Shown here: piece by piece, positions 1 to 12,173 of the stretch
Position numbering within the stretch: the stretch's first letter is position 1
Layout: every line of letters starts with the position of its first letter
Assembly (NCBI GenBank): GCA_030268105.1
Contig: BSDZ01000026.1
Coordinates: forward strand, 996,001-1,060,000
Reading direction: 5' to 3'
Length of the DNA stretch: 64,000 nucleotides
DNA from: Volvox africanus
Lineage: Eukaryota; Chlorophyta; Chlorophyceae; Chlamydomonadales; Volvocaceae
Notes under the pieces: model-generated
Databases searched by the model: none
What the model was told of the DNA's origin: nothing
The model's input: only the letters and a program-made list of their open reading frames with translations
Position numbers and translations under genes: made by a program

Positions 1-100
1 AGGTGTGTATGTGTATGGCCCGCCCAAATGGCGATACGGACGTGAAGTGAATCCCTCTCCCCCCACTTCACCCCCTTGGCTATATGTGTGTATTTCGCAG

Positions 101-3100
101 TGAGCTGTCCCTCAGCGGTCAGGAGCGCCAAATGCAGAGTGAGGGCTTTGGGTGGGGGTGTGGGTGTGGGGGTGTGGACTTATGTGGATGGGGACGGGAG
201 GACCAGGGGGGGGGGGAGGGCGTAAAGGCACGGAGCGACTGGTGGGAGGTGGTTAGGGGATTTTATCCTCCAAAAATCCCAGCACCCTTAAGTCCCAACC
301 TCCTTTAAACTAAACACAGAAACTCCTGCTAAGCCTCCAACCTTCAACCCCCAACCCCACTCGGGGGACCTACCCGCACAGCCTGGTTTTTCTGGTACTC
401 GTTGGTCAACACCTTCCTGGGTGCCGTGCTGGGCAGCGGTGTGTTTTCACAGCTTGGTGCCTACCTGGCGAACCCCAAGAAGTTGCTGGACAAGATTGGG
501 GGAGGTGGGGAAGGGGGGAAGGGGGGTTGTTGGGTGGTGTGTGTGTGTGTGTGCGTGCGGTGGATGGGTTTCGTTGGTCAGGTTGTGAAGTAGGGGGAGG
601 TGAGTGGATGTACGGAGGGAGTTTAACACACAGTATGTGTGTATATGTGCATTTTGGGGGTCGAAAAACACCTCCAGCTCCCCGTTCGCGTATCCTAGTG
701 CCATTAACCACTAACCACCAACCACCAAACGGGGTGGTCTCAAGTGATATAATTTGCATGTACAAACATTATCTAATGAAAAATTATAATCAGGTACATA
801 TCGAGTATTCTAAAAACATTTGGAAATGAACATATATATGCATTACTTGATTATATGAGATGCCTGTATATATCGATATCTGCAGGGTAGGGAGCGAGGG
901 GGCACCGCCAGCAGTGGAATGTATGCTAATATGTACTGCAAGGCCCTTTTGCCCACCACAACCCGCACCGCCAAGCAAACCCTGCCCCCTTTCAGTACCA
1001 GCACCAGGATTCGTTTCATACACCTTCCCTCCCTAATCCCCCTTTCTTCTCCCCCTTTCCCTCTCCCCCCCCCTTCCCCCCTTTTTCCTCCCCCCTTTTC
1101 CCTCCCCCCCACCAGCCCTGCCCACCACCGCCAACTTCTTCATCCAGTTCTGCATCGCCCGCGCGCTCTTCACCAACTTCGTGCGGCTGCTGTGGCCGCA
1201 CGCCGGGTCCATGTTTGCAGCCATCTTCCGGTCGCTGTTGCGAGTGGGGCTGCCGCGCTCCCTGCACGCAGCGGCGCTGGCGCACATGCCGCCCTCCACC
1301 CGCGCCATCAGCTACTACAATGCCATTCTGCAGGTTTGCAGGGTTGGAGCGGTTGAACGGTTAGTTGGTTAGGTTGCTGGTTGATCGGTTTGTTTTTTAT
1401 CGTACTAGGGCTGCCTGAGTGCCTGTGTTTGTATCGTACGTATCTATGTGTATGCACACGTTTACAAATATGTGGCTTTTTGTCAGTGTGGAGGGAACTT
1501 AGAGCTGACTGTTTGCTTGAACTCAAAAGTGCAGTCTGAGAGGGCATCTGCTGCTGACTTTTCTTTCCCCTCCCCCGCCTCGCTTCCCCCGCCTTGAGAT
1601 CCCTCAACCTGAACAAAAACACACACACGCAACCCTAACGCCCTTCAGGCCCCCGTTTCACCCCTCCCCCTCCCCCAATACACCCCTCCCTCTCCCTCCT
1701 CCAAACACCCCCCCCTCCCCCAATGCACCCCTGTCCTTCTCCCTCCCCCAATGCACCCCTGTCCTTCTCCCTCCCCCAATGCACCCCTGTCCTTATCCCT
1801 CCCCCAATGCACCCCTGTCCTTCTCCCTCCCCCAACCCCCCCTCCCCCAATACACCCGCAGGTGTTTATGTTCGGTTGCGCGTTTGCTGTGGTCGCCCCC
1901 ATCATCCTGCCCTGCTGCTGGCTCTTCTTCCTGACCGGCTTCTTCACGTACCGCTACTCCATCCTGTACGTCTACGAACGGAACTACGAGTCAGGTGAGG
2001 GAGATTGGGGTTGGGAAAGTTCGTCCCTGGGAGGTGATTTGGCGCCCTCTCCGCTTCCCTTGCCCGAAATCACCTCCCACTTCCTCCTCCCTCTTCCCCC
2101 TCTTCCCCCTCTGCCTTGCCCTCTTCTCCCCTCCGCAGGCGGCCGCATGTGGCCGGTGCTGTTCGGGCAGATGATGGGGTTCCTGATTCTGATGGAGCTG
2201 TTCACGGGGGCAGTCCTCGTGGTCAACAAGGCCTGGGTGCTGGCAGTGGTCATTTGGGTCACCCTAACACCGCCGCTGCTGGTGAGAACGGATGATTAGG
2301 TGGGCCTCTATATGCGTGTGTGTGTCTATATGTATGTATGTACGTATGAACGGGTTTTACACTACTGGGGGCGACTTTCCCTGAAAGCACGAGCACCGGG
2401 GGCCCTGAACGGGCCGAACCACAGCACAGGGGGGATCACACGGCTTAGTCTGTTCGTCCTGCCGTGCGCTCCTCCCCTCGCTCGAGCCAGCAAGGGGACA
2501 CTGACCTCACGAGCCTCGAGCCTGGCTACTCAAAGGAACAGAGCCTCAGACAACCCCACCAGCTCCCAGGCGGAGAGTGCAAGAGAGCAACCCCTACCAC
2601 CCTAAAAGCAAGAAAGCCCCGCCTCCTCCACCTCCACTGCCTCCCGGGCAAGACTCCTGGACCTCCCTCTCAGGGGCACTCTGAAGGAAAGAGGGCGAAA
2701 AGCTCTCCAAAGACGCGGCGGGGGGGGTTAACAAGCATCCAAGGTGCCCCTTGAAAAGCTCCACGGCTACGCCCACTGAGGGCCCTGGCTTTCCCTACTT
2801 GCAACACAAGCTGGGAAGCCCTCTCCACCTGCTAGATCCCTCTCAGTCCCCAAGGCCAAGAAAACCCCATCCCTACCCAGGGGCTAGCCTCCCTGCCTCC
2901 TCCCAACACCCAGCTAACTCTGGCCGCAAGTGCTCTCCTCACCCCGCTCCCCCACAACCCCCCCTCCTCCCGAAGTTCTACCCCTCTCCTCCTGACGGCT
3001 CCTAAACAAGAACTCCTGAAACGTCAGGCTCTGCCCCTCCATCTGTCAGCTCAGCTGGTACTGCACACACTGCATTCGCCCACCACCGGCTACTGCGAGG

Positions 3101-6100
3101 GTGGGGAGTTGTGGCCCTCCCCGGTCCCAGCCTCGCCGGGGGATACCTAGGGCTGCAAAGGAGTGCAGCCGAGTGCCCAAAGGTCTGCTACTGTTCGAGC
3201 ACGAGCATGGTGAAGGGTGAAGTGGCTGTTGCTGCTGTCACCTCCGTGTGTGGTGGTCCCCCTGTGGTGCCTGGGTCAGGGGGGTGCCTGGTTGGGTGTC
3301 AGGGGCTTCCTCCTCCGCCTGAACTAGGGGATTCCCTGACCGCGTGAAGAAGTCAGTGATGGCCAGTTGGCGGGGTCCCTGCTCTGCACGGGGTCTGAGT
3401 TGAGACCTTGGTGGCTGTCCTGGAGCCGCTGTCTCTACTGCCTCTGACCCACCCGGGTTGCTGCTCGGAGGCAGTACCTGCCACGTTCCATGGCGGACAG
3501 GGCTGCCAGGGCTATCACATCCCACGGGGGGCTGTCCACATCCAGGGGGTGCCTGGATGAGCCAGAGATGTGTCGGCCCATGCGCCCCTCTGTCGTTGCC
3601 GGTGGGGAGCAGATGTCTGTCAATCTGCTCCCGCACTGCCCGCGCTGAGGGGCACTGCCAGATGTGGTGCGAGCGCGGGGAGCAGATATGGCTGGGTGCG
3701 CCTCCAAAGGTCCCGCATCCGCAGGGCTGTGTGGTCATCCGGGACAGATGTGTGTTGCTTGCCTGGTAGGGGTACTCCGTCCACTGCTAGGCGCCACAGG
3801 CTCTCCGTGATCTGGTGCTCCCAGTATACATCTGGATTCTAAAATCCTAAAACCCTAAAACACCAGTAGAAGGATGACCCACCAGAAGCCCATTAGGCAC
3901 CCCAGTGAGCCGCTGGCCCTGGTCTTCTGGGCCCTGTTTCTGACCCACCAGGCGAGCTGTCAGGCCTTCAAGTTGGGCTAGCATGGGGTCTGGTGGGGGG
4001 GTCACCATGTGCCAGGTGCCAGGTTACTGTCTGTAGACCTAGTTGGCAGACGCTGCTTTGGCCCAGACAAAAGCCGAGAGCGAGAACCGAGTGTTGTACC
4101 TCTGTTGTGTCGGCCTACAAAGGCCCGATCGGAAGATGACCATCGGTGGTCCAATCTTTGACACTACCCGTAGATACCCCAGGATACTACAATTATCCCC
4201 CTTCTCATGGATGTGTCCTCACATCCCAGGGCCAGGATGCGCCACATCCAGGGAGGAAAGATCCCTACATGTTCCTCATCCCTCTTCTGACGGAATTCCT
4301 GCATCACATCCGCCACTATAGGGAATCGTTCGTTAGGCCAGACCTGGCATCTTGGGACAGTCCAATTGAGGGGGCTGGGGTGGGTTGTCTGCGGGCAAGG
4401 TGAGGGCTGTGGCAGTGGCCACTACCTTTTGAGGCAGCTGATCATGGTTGGCTGTGGCTGCGGTTGGACGGCTGCACCTGGTGGCCCTCGATCCCCCTTC
4501 CCTCACCTGGTGGCCCACCTTGTCCCGATGAAGTCGCTGGTCTGAAGCCTGAGCTAAGGCCTCCATGGCTTCCAGGAAGGTGGGCACAGACTCTTCCCTT
4601 TCCAGGGCCGCTTCAGCGTCATCTGCAACCTGGCAGGCTGTGACCGGGTCTACGTCTGACGGTGGCAGGTCTCTGATACCCACATCTTGGCTCTTGAGCC
4701 ACCAGAAGAGAGCTTGGCCCACAAAAAGATACAGCAGGGGGGCAAGGCGGCACCCCTGCCGCGTACCGGCCCCCATGTTGACCCGCCTGGATGTGAAGCC
4801 ATGTATGTATTAGTCTGAATAGAATATGTTCGTTTTTTCTTCTATATGTATTATATAATAATTTAAATACATATTGTATGAATAATATTCATATTCATCG
4901 AGGAAGAGGCCAACTGGAAACCGAACCCTTTAGTTATGGTTGTTATTGTATTACATTTTAAAAAACATAATAGAGACCTCTTGCCCAATATTATGTTGAC
5001 GATATGTTCATTAAATCTGGGAGGGAGGGTCTGTACGTATATGTTGATAAGTATAGGGGCTTTCCAGACCTGAAGTGACATATTTAAATATTTAAATATT
5101 TTATTGGCAATTCAGAATATTATATATTGCATGGTCTCTGAATGTGTCGTAGTCGAGTGCCTCTCCAGGGGCCAAGAAGCTGCATCGTTCTTGCTGCTGT
5201 ATTGTAAAAGCGTGTGACCTGAACGACGCAGATCTTTTGGCGATACTGCTCCGTAAACTTCCTGGAGCCGGTGCACTTCCCGCCGCTGTCGGTGGTGGCT
5301 TCGGAGCCCCGCGGTGTGCACCTAAGTCCCCTCATCTACATGCCCCCCGCGTTGAGGTGGGTTTGGGTGGGCTCTTGTGTATGTCTCGATGTCTGCCTGC
5401 GTTTGTATGATTATCTGTCTGTCTGTTACCGCGTTTGTCTGTCCGTATGTATCTGTGTGTGTGTGTGTGTGTGTGTGTTTTCATGTGCGCTGGTGGATAC
5501 GGCGGGTTTTATGATAAAACGGTCTAACGGCGAACGGCTAACGGTTAACGGTACAAAATCCACCAGCGCACGCGAAGTGACAAACACACACCACATCAAC
5601 GTGGTCAATAGGACTATAGCATATGTGTTTTTTGTTATCCAGTCTTTTTCAAAAAAAGTGATTAAAAAATCTGTTGTACAATCTTACTTTATCGTTCTTA
5701 CCAACCACCAACCAACCTCACGCAACATGCCCTTCGTTGCTGCGCTTGTCAACATATTGCCGTACGTGATTCTGCCGTTCTGCCGTACAGGCCCGGTGCC
5801 CTTGGCTGGTACCCAGAGCAAGGAAAGGTGAGTATAGCTTTTCTGGAGCTTCAGCCTGTAAGGGGGGGGGTTCTCTCTCCCTCTCTCTCTCTTTCGTATG
5901 TGTGTGTGTATGTGTATGCCCCCCTCGTCCCGTACAACATAGCCGGCACGTTGGTCAGAGGGGTGAAGGCTGCTTCCGACCGACGGCGTGTAATACACAG
6001 GCTGTACGGCCACCACGTCACGACCTAACCTAATGAGAGCTGATTGTGGCTTGAATCCCACCCCCTTCTATGTGTTTTGCTCCGAAACCCTGACAGGTCT

Positions 6101-6132
6101 GGGAGAAGTACGGCATACCCAAACACTGGTGA
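101..6132 (+). CDS. OSCA/CSC1-like (TMEM63 family) mechanosensitive cation channel, C-terminal half
   Basis: Eight exons can be joined in one frame: 101-138, 382-504, 1116-1333, 1862-1994, 2139-2281, 5232-5356, 5791-5827 and 6097-6132. All are bounded by AG and GT, and the phases match at each join (283 codons plus stop). The product reads through the RSN1_7TM (DUF221) region: WFFWYSLVNTFLG, ALPTTANFFIQF, then FTYRYSILYVYERNYESGG, the typical family signature, followed by hydrophobic helices. Family members are plasma- or endomembrane osmo-/mechano-gated Ca2+-permeable channels. The 5' half, with the early helices and cytosolic loop, lies left of the window. The last exons (after IFWRYCSVNF) are less conserved, so the stop at 6130-6132 is a model; a donor-like GTGATG just before it could extend the gene. 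The intron between 2281 and 5232 is about 3 kb and carries a LINE remnant. Confidence 0.82.
875..925. repeat. intronic repeat shared with the P450 last intron
   Basis: The stretch GCAGGGTA.GGAGC followed by GGCACCGCC.GCAGTGGA recurs at about 57605-57655, in the last intron of the P450 gene. It marks a common dispersed element of unknown class in introns of two unrelated genes. Confidence 0.6.
1722..1835. repeat. 28-bp C-rich minisatellite in an OSCA-gene intron
   Basis: About four copies of a 28-base pyrimidine-rich unit (starting AATGCACCCC) lie directly before the acceptor of the exon at 1862. They lengthen the polypyrimidine tract of that intron. Confidence 0.9.
3238..3850 (-). pseudogene. 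LINE ORF2 C-terminal fragment with CCHC-like motif
   Basis: One frame reads LWRLAVDGVPLPG and another reads CGCGTFGGAPSHICSP then HHIWQCPSARAVREQI. This resembles the C-terminal CxC...HHxWxC module of L1-like ORF2 proteins. The module is split over two frames, so at least one frameshift is present. Confidence 0.6.
3838..3864. repeat. short telomere-like tract (CCCTAAAA type)
   Basis: Two to three degenerate CCTAAAA units occur (TCCTAAAACCCTAAAAC). CCCTAAAA is the Chlamydomonas-type telomere repeat. The tract is too short to be more than a possible interstitial remnant. Confidence 0.4.
4333..4776 (-). pseudogene. LINE reverse-transcriptase fragment
   Basis: The frame contains GTRQGCRLAPLLYLFVGQAL followed by CQVADDAEAALE. 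This is the RQGCPLSPLLF...xADD block (RT motifs 4-5) of non-LTR elements, with VADD standing in for the usual F/YADD. Similar RTs are common in Chlamydomonas and Volvox L1-type elements, which I state from memory of the family. There is no full-length frame. Confidence 0.72.
4800..5110. other. AT-rich intron segment, no gene seen
   Basis: Sequence between the LINE remnant and the OSCA exon at 5232. It is AT-rich with TTTAAATATTTAAAT-like palindromic stretches near 5083-5102. No coding signal is visible on either strand. Confidence 0.6.
5453..5479. repeat. (TG)n microsatellite in an OSCA-gene intron
   Basis: Uninterrupted TG dinucleotide run inside the intron between exons 5232-5356 and 5791-5827. 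Confidence 0.95.
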
Positions 6133-7400
6133 TGCAGAATATGGTTAGGATCCCCGGGCGGCGCTCACGGGGGAGATTCCTTTGTAGATGCATGCGTGTG
6201 TGTGTGAGAGAGAGAGGGAGAGCGCGCGCGCGAGAGAGAGAGTGGACGAGAGACAATACCATCTTTATATCTATTCTCTAATACGAAATCGTACATGTGG
6301 GTATGTGGGTATGTGACAAAAATGATTGCTGTCACCACAAATGTCACACCATTCACTAGTTGTGGGTGACGTGGCGTAATTGCCGTGACGTGGCGTGACT
6401 AAAAGCCAAATGGCCATTGGGGCGAGTGGCGAACCTCTTGGTGTCGAAAGTGGCGAATGAAGATTTGGTCGTACGAACACCCCCACATCCCACGTATTCG
6501 GGAGAGGGTACGGATATTTGTTCGTTGGGAGTTCGTTGGGGGTTGTCGATCTGAAAGTATGTTTTCCTAATGTTATGTTTAGGTGACTGGATGCGTGATG
6601 GGGGATGGAATGAGGAGCGGAGGGGCAGTGGGGGGGACCCATTTGGCGTTGGTGATGCGGAGGACAGCCAGCACTGAGCGTGTTCGCTAAGTCGTTAGTT
6701 AGACATTGGGATGAGTACAACGAACTACAATATTTCCAAGCTTCATCAAAGTGAAAAGATTTCGGTGGCTTAATACGCAACGGTTATTGATAACTTGATT
6801 ATATTGGTGTGTGTGTGTGTGTAACTGTGTATATGTGTGTGCGATGGCAGTAGCTTCAGCAACGACAGCAGCAGTAGGAGCAGCGGCAGCAGTTGCCGCA
6901 ACAAACAACTTAAGACTTAGGCCCAGCCGGTTACGTACGCTGGTGGTGAGCGCTGAACCGATGTACGAACACATGTCGGGATTAGGCTGGGTGGGTGGAG
7001 CGGAGAGAGGGACGTCGCTCCCCCTACTTGGGGTGGTGGGGGGGAAAGAGGGGGGGAGAGATACATGGGAGAACACACATACAGCGGGGAAACGCAGACA
7101 GGGCTCTTACCAGCAGGTAAGTGGTTGGTGGTTAGTGGTTAGTGGGCCGCCGCTGATGCCTGCCGATGAGAAATACCGCCACACTTGAATTGCGAATATC
7201 CTTCGGTTTTAACTGTTTTTTCGCGGCCTTGGCGACTACTTAGTTTATGTCACAGCTCGTTTCCACTTTCCTGACTTTGGGCGACGTCGGCCATCATCCT
7301 CCACCTTCACGGTGGTTAGTCCTCGTTCCATTAGTATCAGCATTCAGTAATCGGTTTATTCAACTCCCTCCCCCTTACCTTTCCTCCCTCCTCCCTCAGA
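6133..7400. other. No assigned gene; microsatellites and a possible exon
   Basis: Downstream of the modelled OSCA stop. It holds a mixed GT/GA/GC run at 6195-6242, a TG run at 6809-6826 and an alanine/GCA-rich stretch at about 6843-6905. The segment at about 7010-7116 is open and ends at GTAAG, so it could be an exon, but it matches nothing I recognise. Confidence 0.4.
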
Positions 7401-7699
7401 TCTCCTGCCCGGTGGACTCCGTAGCCAGGTGCATGCGGTCAGAGATGGCCTACACCTACGTCTGCAGCCTCCTGGATGAGACCACGCTGATGGCGAGCAA
7501 TCTGGTCCAGGGAGCGCAGCTCGATATCCACCGATGGGCCGTCATTGATGCCGTGGCGCTAGTGGGGTTCAAGCCTTTGAAGAACGTGAGCGTTGACTAT
7601 GATGATTTTGATTATGGTGATTATGATTCTGAGTACTGGCGCACCTCTCACACTGCCCCCGTCACGGGCGCCTTCGCGGTTTCTGCCCTGACCGCCTAA
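7400..7699 (+). CDS. Possible exon of an unrecognised gene
   Basis: A strong pyrimidine tract and CAG precede an open stretch starting ISCPVDSVARCMRSE and ending AFAVSALTA before a TAA. An internal GTGAGC after FKPLKN could be a donor, and the following codons (DYDDFDYGDYDSEYW) would then be intronic. I do not recognise a domain. It could belong to a gene downstream of the channel or be a 3' exon of it. The call rests only on the splice-like boundary and the composition. Confidence 0.3.
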   Translation: MSCPVDSVARCMRSEMAYTYVCSLLDETTLMASNLVQGAQLDIHRWAVIDAVALVGFKPLKNVSVDYDDFDYGDYDSEYWRTSHTAPVTGAFAVSALTA

Positions 7700-8361
7700 A
7701 CTGGCGGCGGCGGCTTCCGCAGCTGCCACCGACTCCACCAGCCCCGCCGCAGCCGCTGTGCATCGCTTTGCCGTCGCTGTGCACGATAGTGGGTTCATCT
7801 TGGCCACCATTGCGTAGTCCGCCGCCCCGGGCCAAACGGCCACGCAAACCGCCCTCTAGCCCGGTCTACTCGAAACCGATACCATCGCCTCCATCGCCCT
7901 CTCCGTACCCGGTGCAGCTGCTAAGACCCGCACTGCCGCCGTCATTACTGCGATCAGCGTCACCGCCTCCGTCAGCAAGAACACCGCCACCGTCGCTGCC
8001 ATCATCATCACCGCTGTCACCTCCGTCACCTTCTCAAGCACTGTCACAGCCACCGCCGCCACCACCTTTTTTCCGACAGCAGCCTCATTTGCTGCCGCCG
8101 TCACCTTTTCCACAACGGCCATCCTTTTTCCGGCCGCTTCCGCCATTTAATCCGCTAATACCGAGTTCAATTGCTCTACTGTCGCAAACCCCACCCTCGT
8201 CTGGACTGACGCCATCACCATCCGCCTCGTCGGCACTGCTATCTTCGCTGCCGCCTTCACCACTCTGCACAGGAACTAACAAAAAAGTCCTCATCGGACT
8301 CGATCATAACCCAAGCAACGAACTCAGGACATCGGATGAACGGATCAGCTTATCATTCTAA
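7700..8361. other. GC-rich triplet-biased region, open in several frames
   Basis: CCG/GCC-rich DNA is open on the plus strand as a Pro/Ser-rich frame (7768-8361), as an Ala/Thr/Val-rich frame, and on the minus strand (7856-8146). Such multi-frame openness is typical of low-complexity coding or simple DNA. I cannot choose a frame, and no homologue is recognised. Confidence 0.35.
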
Positions 8362-8707
8362 TAGACACTTCCACCAATTAACAAGGCACAATTGATGTTA
8401 TTTGCCTGGATAATGATTACAACCGTCTTACATACTTATATTGTTGTGTATACCTCTTGCTGATGAACATAAACTCCACGTAGAGTAAAGGTCACTGAAT
8501 GGGAAGCGTACCTAGCTTAGGTACAAGGAGTCCAAGACAGCTGAAGTCTTGGAAGCAAGGAGGTTACAATCTTTTATTGCAGTATGACGTGCGTAGGCTA
8601 TCAGAGCCAAACTCTCATCCTCTCATCAGAAGCTAGATGCTCAGGCTTTGAATGGAAGATAGTAGTCAGGGGATGACTTGAGATCGTGATTAGGCATGCG
8701 GCCGTCA
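8362..8707. other. No feature seen
   Basis: Ordinary-composition sequence between the GC-rich region and the TTA array. No coding signal, repeat or RNA gene was recognised. Confidence 0.5.
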
Positions 8708-9824
<1,117 letters not shown>

Positions 9825-9925
9825 CTCAGTGCCTCAGATGAAGACACTGAGGTACGCGTGCCCACTCGGTTAAAATTCCGGAGATCGCCATAATACACGC
9901 CAGCCCGCGAGGGTGGAGTAACCAT

Positions 9926-10015
9926 TGTTGAAGTCAGCAAAGCGCCCGGCCCCTCACTGGGCCGTATTACTTGCTCTGACATTCTTTCGTATATGAGTGT
10001 TGCTCACATTCCAAC
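9926..10015 (-). repeat. LTR-like 90-bp repeat (LTR90), isolated copy
   Basis: About 90 bases beginning TGTTGAAGTCAGC and ending ACATTCCAAC. It is nearly identical to the repeats at 41307-41396, 37117-37200 and 37345-37435, two of which flank a TRIM. The final A of the expected CAACA end is missing, and no clear target duplication is seen, so it may be a solo LTR or an end of a decayed element. Confidence 0.75.
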
Positions 10016-10398
10016 GCTCACGATGTTGCTAGAGATCACCTGTTTTTTAGTTACGCAGAGTTTCCTTGCTCTCTACGGCCCCTATCCATGTGCCAGCCCC
10101 TTCGGATCTACTGGCATTTAGGTGGGTGTCAAACCACCCCGCATCATCAGCCCAGATACGGGCTTCAGATGGGCACTACACGGACTATGCATTTAACCCT
10201 CTCTAACGCTGGGGGCGGACTCGGACCCAACTCCGTAGAATCGGGCGATCCAAGCTGCATTCCCCCTACGCCATTTTGCCCCGACACAGATTCGAATTAG
10301 CGACTTTGTGGTCGCAAGCTCGTATCCTTAGGAATGGCCTCGAGAGGCGGATGTCAACTATTACAATGGTATCGACACCTGACCGTCAGCTCCTGCTT
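10016..10398. other. No gene; weak tRNA-like motif on the minus strand
   Basis: No protein coding is recognised. On the minus strand near 10275-10330 the sequence has GCGAC...GTCGC arms and ATTCGAATC, which resembles a Pol III B box. It does not fold into a complete tRNA cloverleaf by eye. A tRNA-derived retroposon head is possible but not shown. Confidence 0.3.
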
Positions 10399-10672
10399 CT
10401 ACTTGTCCTCGTCCTCCTCCTCCTCCTCCTCCTCCTCCTCCTCCTCCTCGTCCTCCTCCTCGTCCTCCTCCTCCTCGTCTTCCTCCTCGTCCTCCTCCTC
10501 GTCCTCCTCCTCCTCCTCCTCCTCGTCCTCCTCCTCGTCCTCCTCCTCCTCGTCTTCCTCCTCGTCCTCCTCCTCGTCCTCCTCCTTCTCCACCTTCTCG
10601 TCCTCCTCCTCGTCCTTGTCCTTGTCCTTGTCCTCCTCCTCCTCGTCCTCCTCCTCCTCCTCTCGTCCCCCT
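10399..10672. repeat. (TCC/TCG)n trinucleotide array
   Basis: About 270 bases of TCC triplets with interspersed TCG and TTC. It gives Ser-, Leu-, Asp/Glu- and Gly/Arg-runs in different frames, none of which is treated as a gene. Confidence 0.97.
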
Positions 10673-11344
10673 GCTTTCATTAGTTACCATGAAGCAAGGT
10701 ATGAAAGGTTTTACATGCAAAACGCTTCTCACTTTTGTTTGCTTGCGACAAGAGTTGCTCTCACGATTTCAACCTAATAATAATAATAGCCACGCATGCA
10801 CGAGGCGCCATCACACGCTTGATAGCCATTTATGTATATATATATACGGTATTTATATATAATAGTTGTATCTTGTATAATACTATTTTATATAGTATAA
10901 TTTTATATAAGTTACTACTAAAGTAATAAGTTTGTAATTACTCTATTTGTTATAAAGTTACAACAAATAAATTCATTTAATATATGTATATATATTATAT
11001 ACAATATTACATAAATTTGTAATATATACGTCACACGCATGGTAGTCTGTCTATATGGTCCATCATACACCTTGCCAACTATGGGCTGGGATTGGACAGG
11101 CTAATTAAGTCTGATTAAGTGCCTAGTTTAGCCCGACGAGCGAGTCTGTCAGGCAAAAATAGCCCAGCCTGTAGTTGGCAGGAACAGGATCTTTATCCAA
11201 GGCGACTAATTAATAATATAATCAAACTATATCGATTTGTGGCTATTGGTGATACTCCATGCGCCTTAGCAAATGCCCGATCGGAAGATGTCCATACTCG
11301 GTCCATCCCATACTACTACCCGTAAATAGACACCCCAGGATGGC
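10673..11344. other. AT-rich stretch plus short LINE-like remnant
   Basis: 10780-11040 is very AT-rich (TATATA and TATAATA runs) with no coding. At 11268-11342 about 75 bases resemble 4120-4192 inside the LINE remnant region (GCCCGATCGGAAGATG, then ACTACCCGTA and CCCCAGGAT). This suggests a scrap of the same element. Confidence 0.5.
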
Positions 11345-11589
11345 ACAAAGGGCACTGTGTTTCACTGCACTTTATTCATATTCTACATATATATAATATA
11401 ATATAATATAATATAATATAATATAATATAATATAATATAATATAATATAATATAATATAATATAATATAATATAATATAATATAATATAATATAATATA
11501 ATATAATATAATATAATATAATATAATATAATATAATATAATATAATATAATATAATATAATATAATATAATATATACAAAGGGCACTG
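11345..11589. mobile_element. Small insertion with pentanucleotide tail, flanked by 13-bp direct repeats
   Basis: ACAAAGGGCACTG occurs at about 11345-11357 and again at about 11577-11589. Between the copies lie about 30 bases of unique sequence and then about 180 bases of a TATAA-type pentanucleotide repeat (11391-11574). A 13-base direct repeat around a short unique piece with a simple-repeat tail is what a retroposed (SINE/LINE-type) insertion looks like. Confidence 0.55.
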
Positions 11590-12173
11590 CGCCATTCCAA
11601 TAAATGATATACCTTATTCCTGCGTAATACAATGTGCACAAACTAACAAGTAACGGATTCCGGACAGGCAACACAAATACTATGATAAGCCGTCCACCTG
11701 CCTGTTGCCGCCTCCGGCTTGATGCCCCTCCCGCGCCTCAAGCGTCAAGTGAGAAAGCATATTGCTCATTTGATCAACCTGTGGGGACTGATATAGTCCC
11801 ATATTGTCGTACGCGTTGGAGAGCTTACAATGCGAGATAGTCCAAACAAGCAAGGCAGATGCTACTTCGCTGCGTCAAGGCACCGCGGGCGATGTGTTAG
11901 AGGCTAGAAATGCGTTAAGCTTTCTCTTGGTCGCAAAACCGCTTCAAACCCTACATGTTGGGATGTGCAACACCCCACATCCCCGGGTACGGCCGTTATC
12001 CTCCTGTTTTACGTGATTTGTACAGTCGTGTCCTTCAGCACGAACGAACAGGCTTCGGACTCTGCATGGGTTGCTTTGCACGAACCCCAACGCCTGCGGT
12101 TGGGGCTTATTTACTGCGACTTAATGAGCACCTATCCCATTGCTTATCATGGCATGTATACATGTACCATTCA
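11590..12173. other. No feature seen
   Basis: Mixed-composition sequence downstream of PDX copy 1. Open frames here have no recognisable domain and no splice-supported structure. Confidence 0.5.

Larger units (their letters stand above)
3238..4776 (-). mobile_element. LINE (L1-like non-LTR retrotransposon) remnant in an OSCA-gene intron
   Basis: Two minus-strand pieces lie in the expected order. At 4776-4333 is a reverse-transcriptase piece, and at about 3850-3238 is a C-terminal piece ending in a zinc-knuckle-like pattern. The spacing is shorter than in an intact ORF2 and the frame changes between pieces, so the element is deleted and decayed. Lower coordinates down to about 2340 (proline-rich frames, no recognised domain) could be its 3' part or ordinary intron. 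The OSCA exons on both sides keep matching phases, so the element need not disrupt the protein. Confidence 0.7.

Noticed and set aside
843..1308. Gly/Glu/Lys-rich minus-strand frames
   Set aside because: Antisense of a polypyrimidine intron and the OSCA exon 1116-1333.
10270..10335. tRNA gene
   Set aside because: A B-box-like ATTCGAATC and one stem are visible, but no complete cloverleaf or acceptor stem could be drawn.
10276..10777. Poly-Ser, poly-Leu, Asp/Glu- and Gly/Arg-rich frames
   Set aside because: Translations of the TCC/TCG array on both strands.
11372..11674. Ile/Tyr-repeat minus-strand frames
   Set aside because: Translations of the pentanucleotide array.
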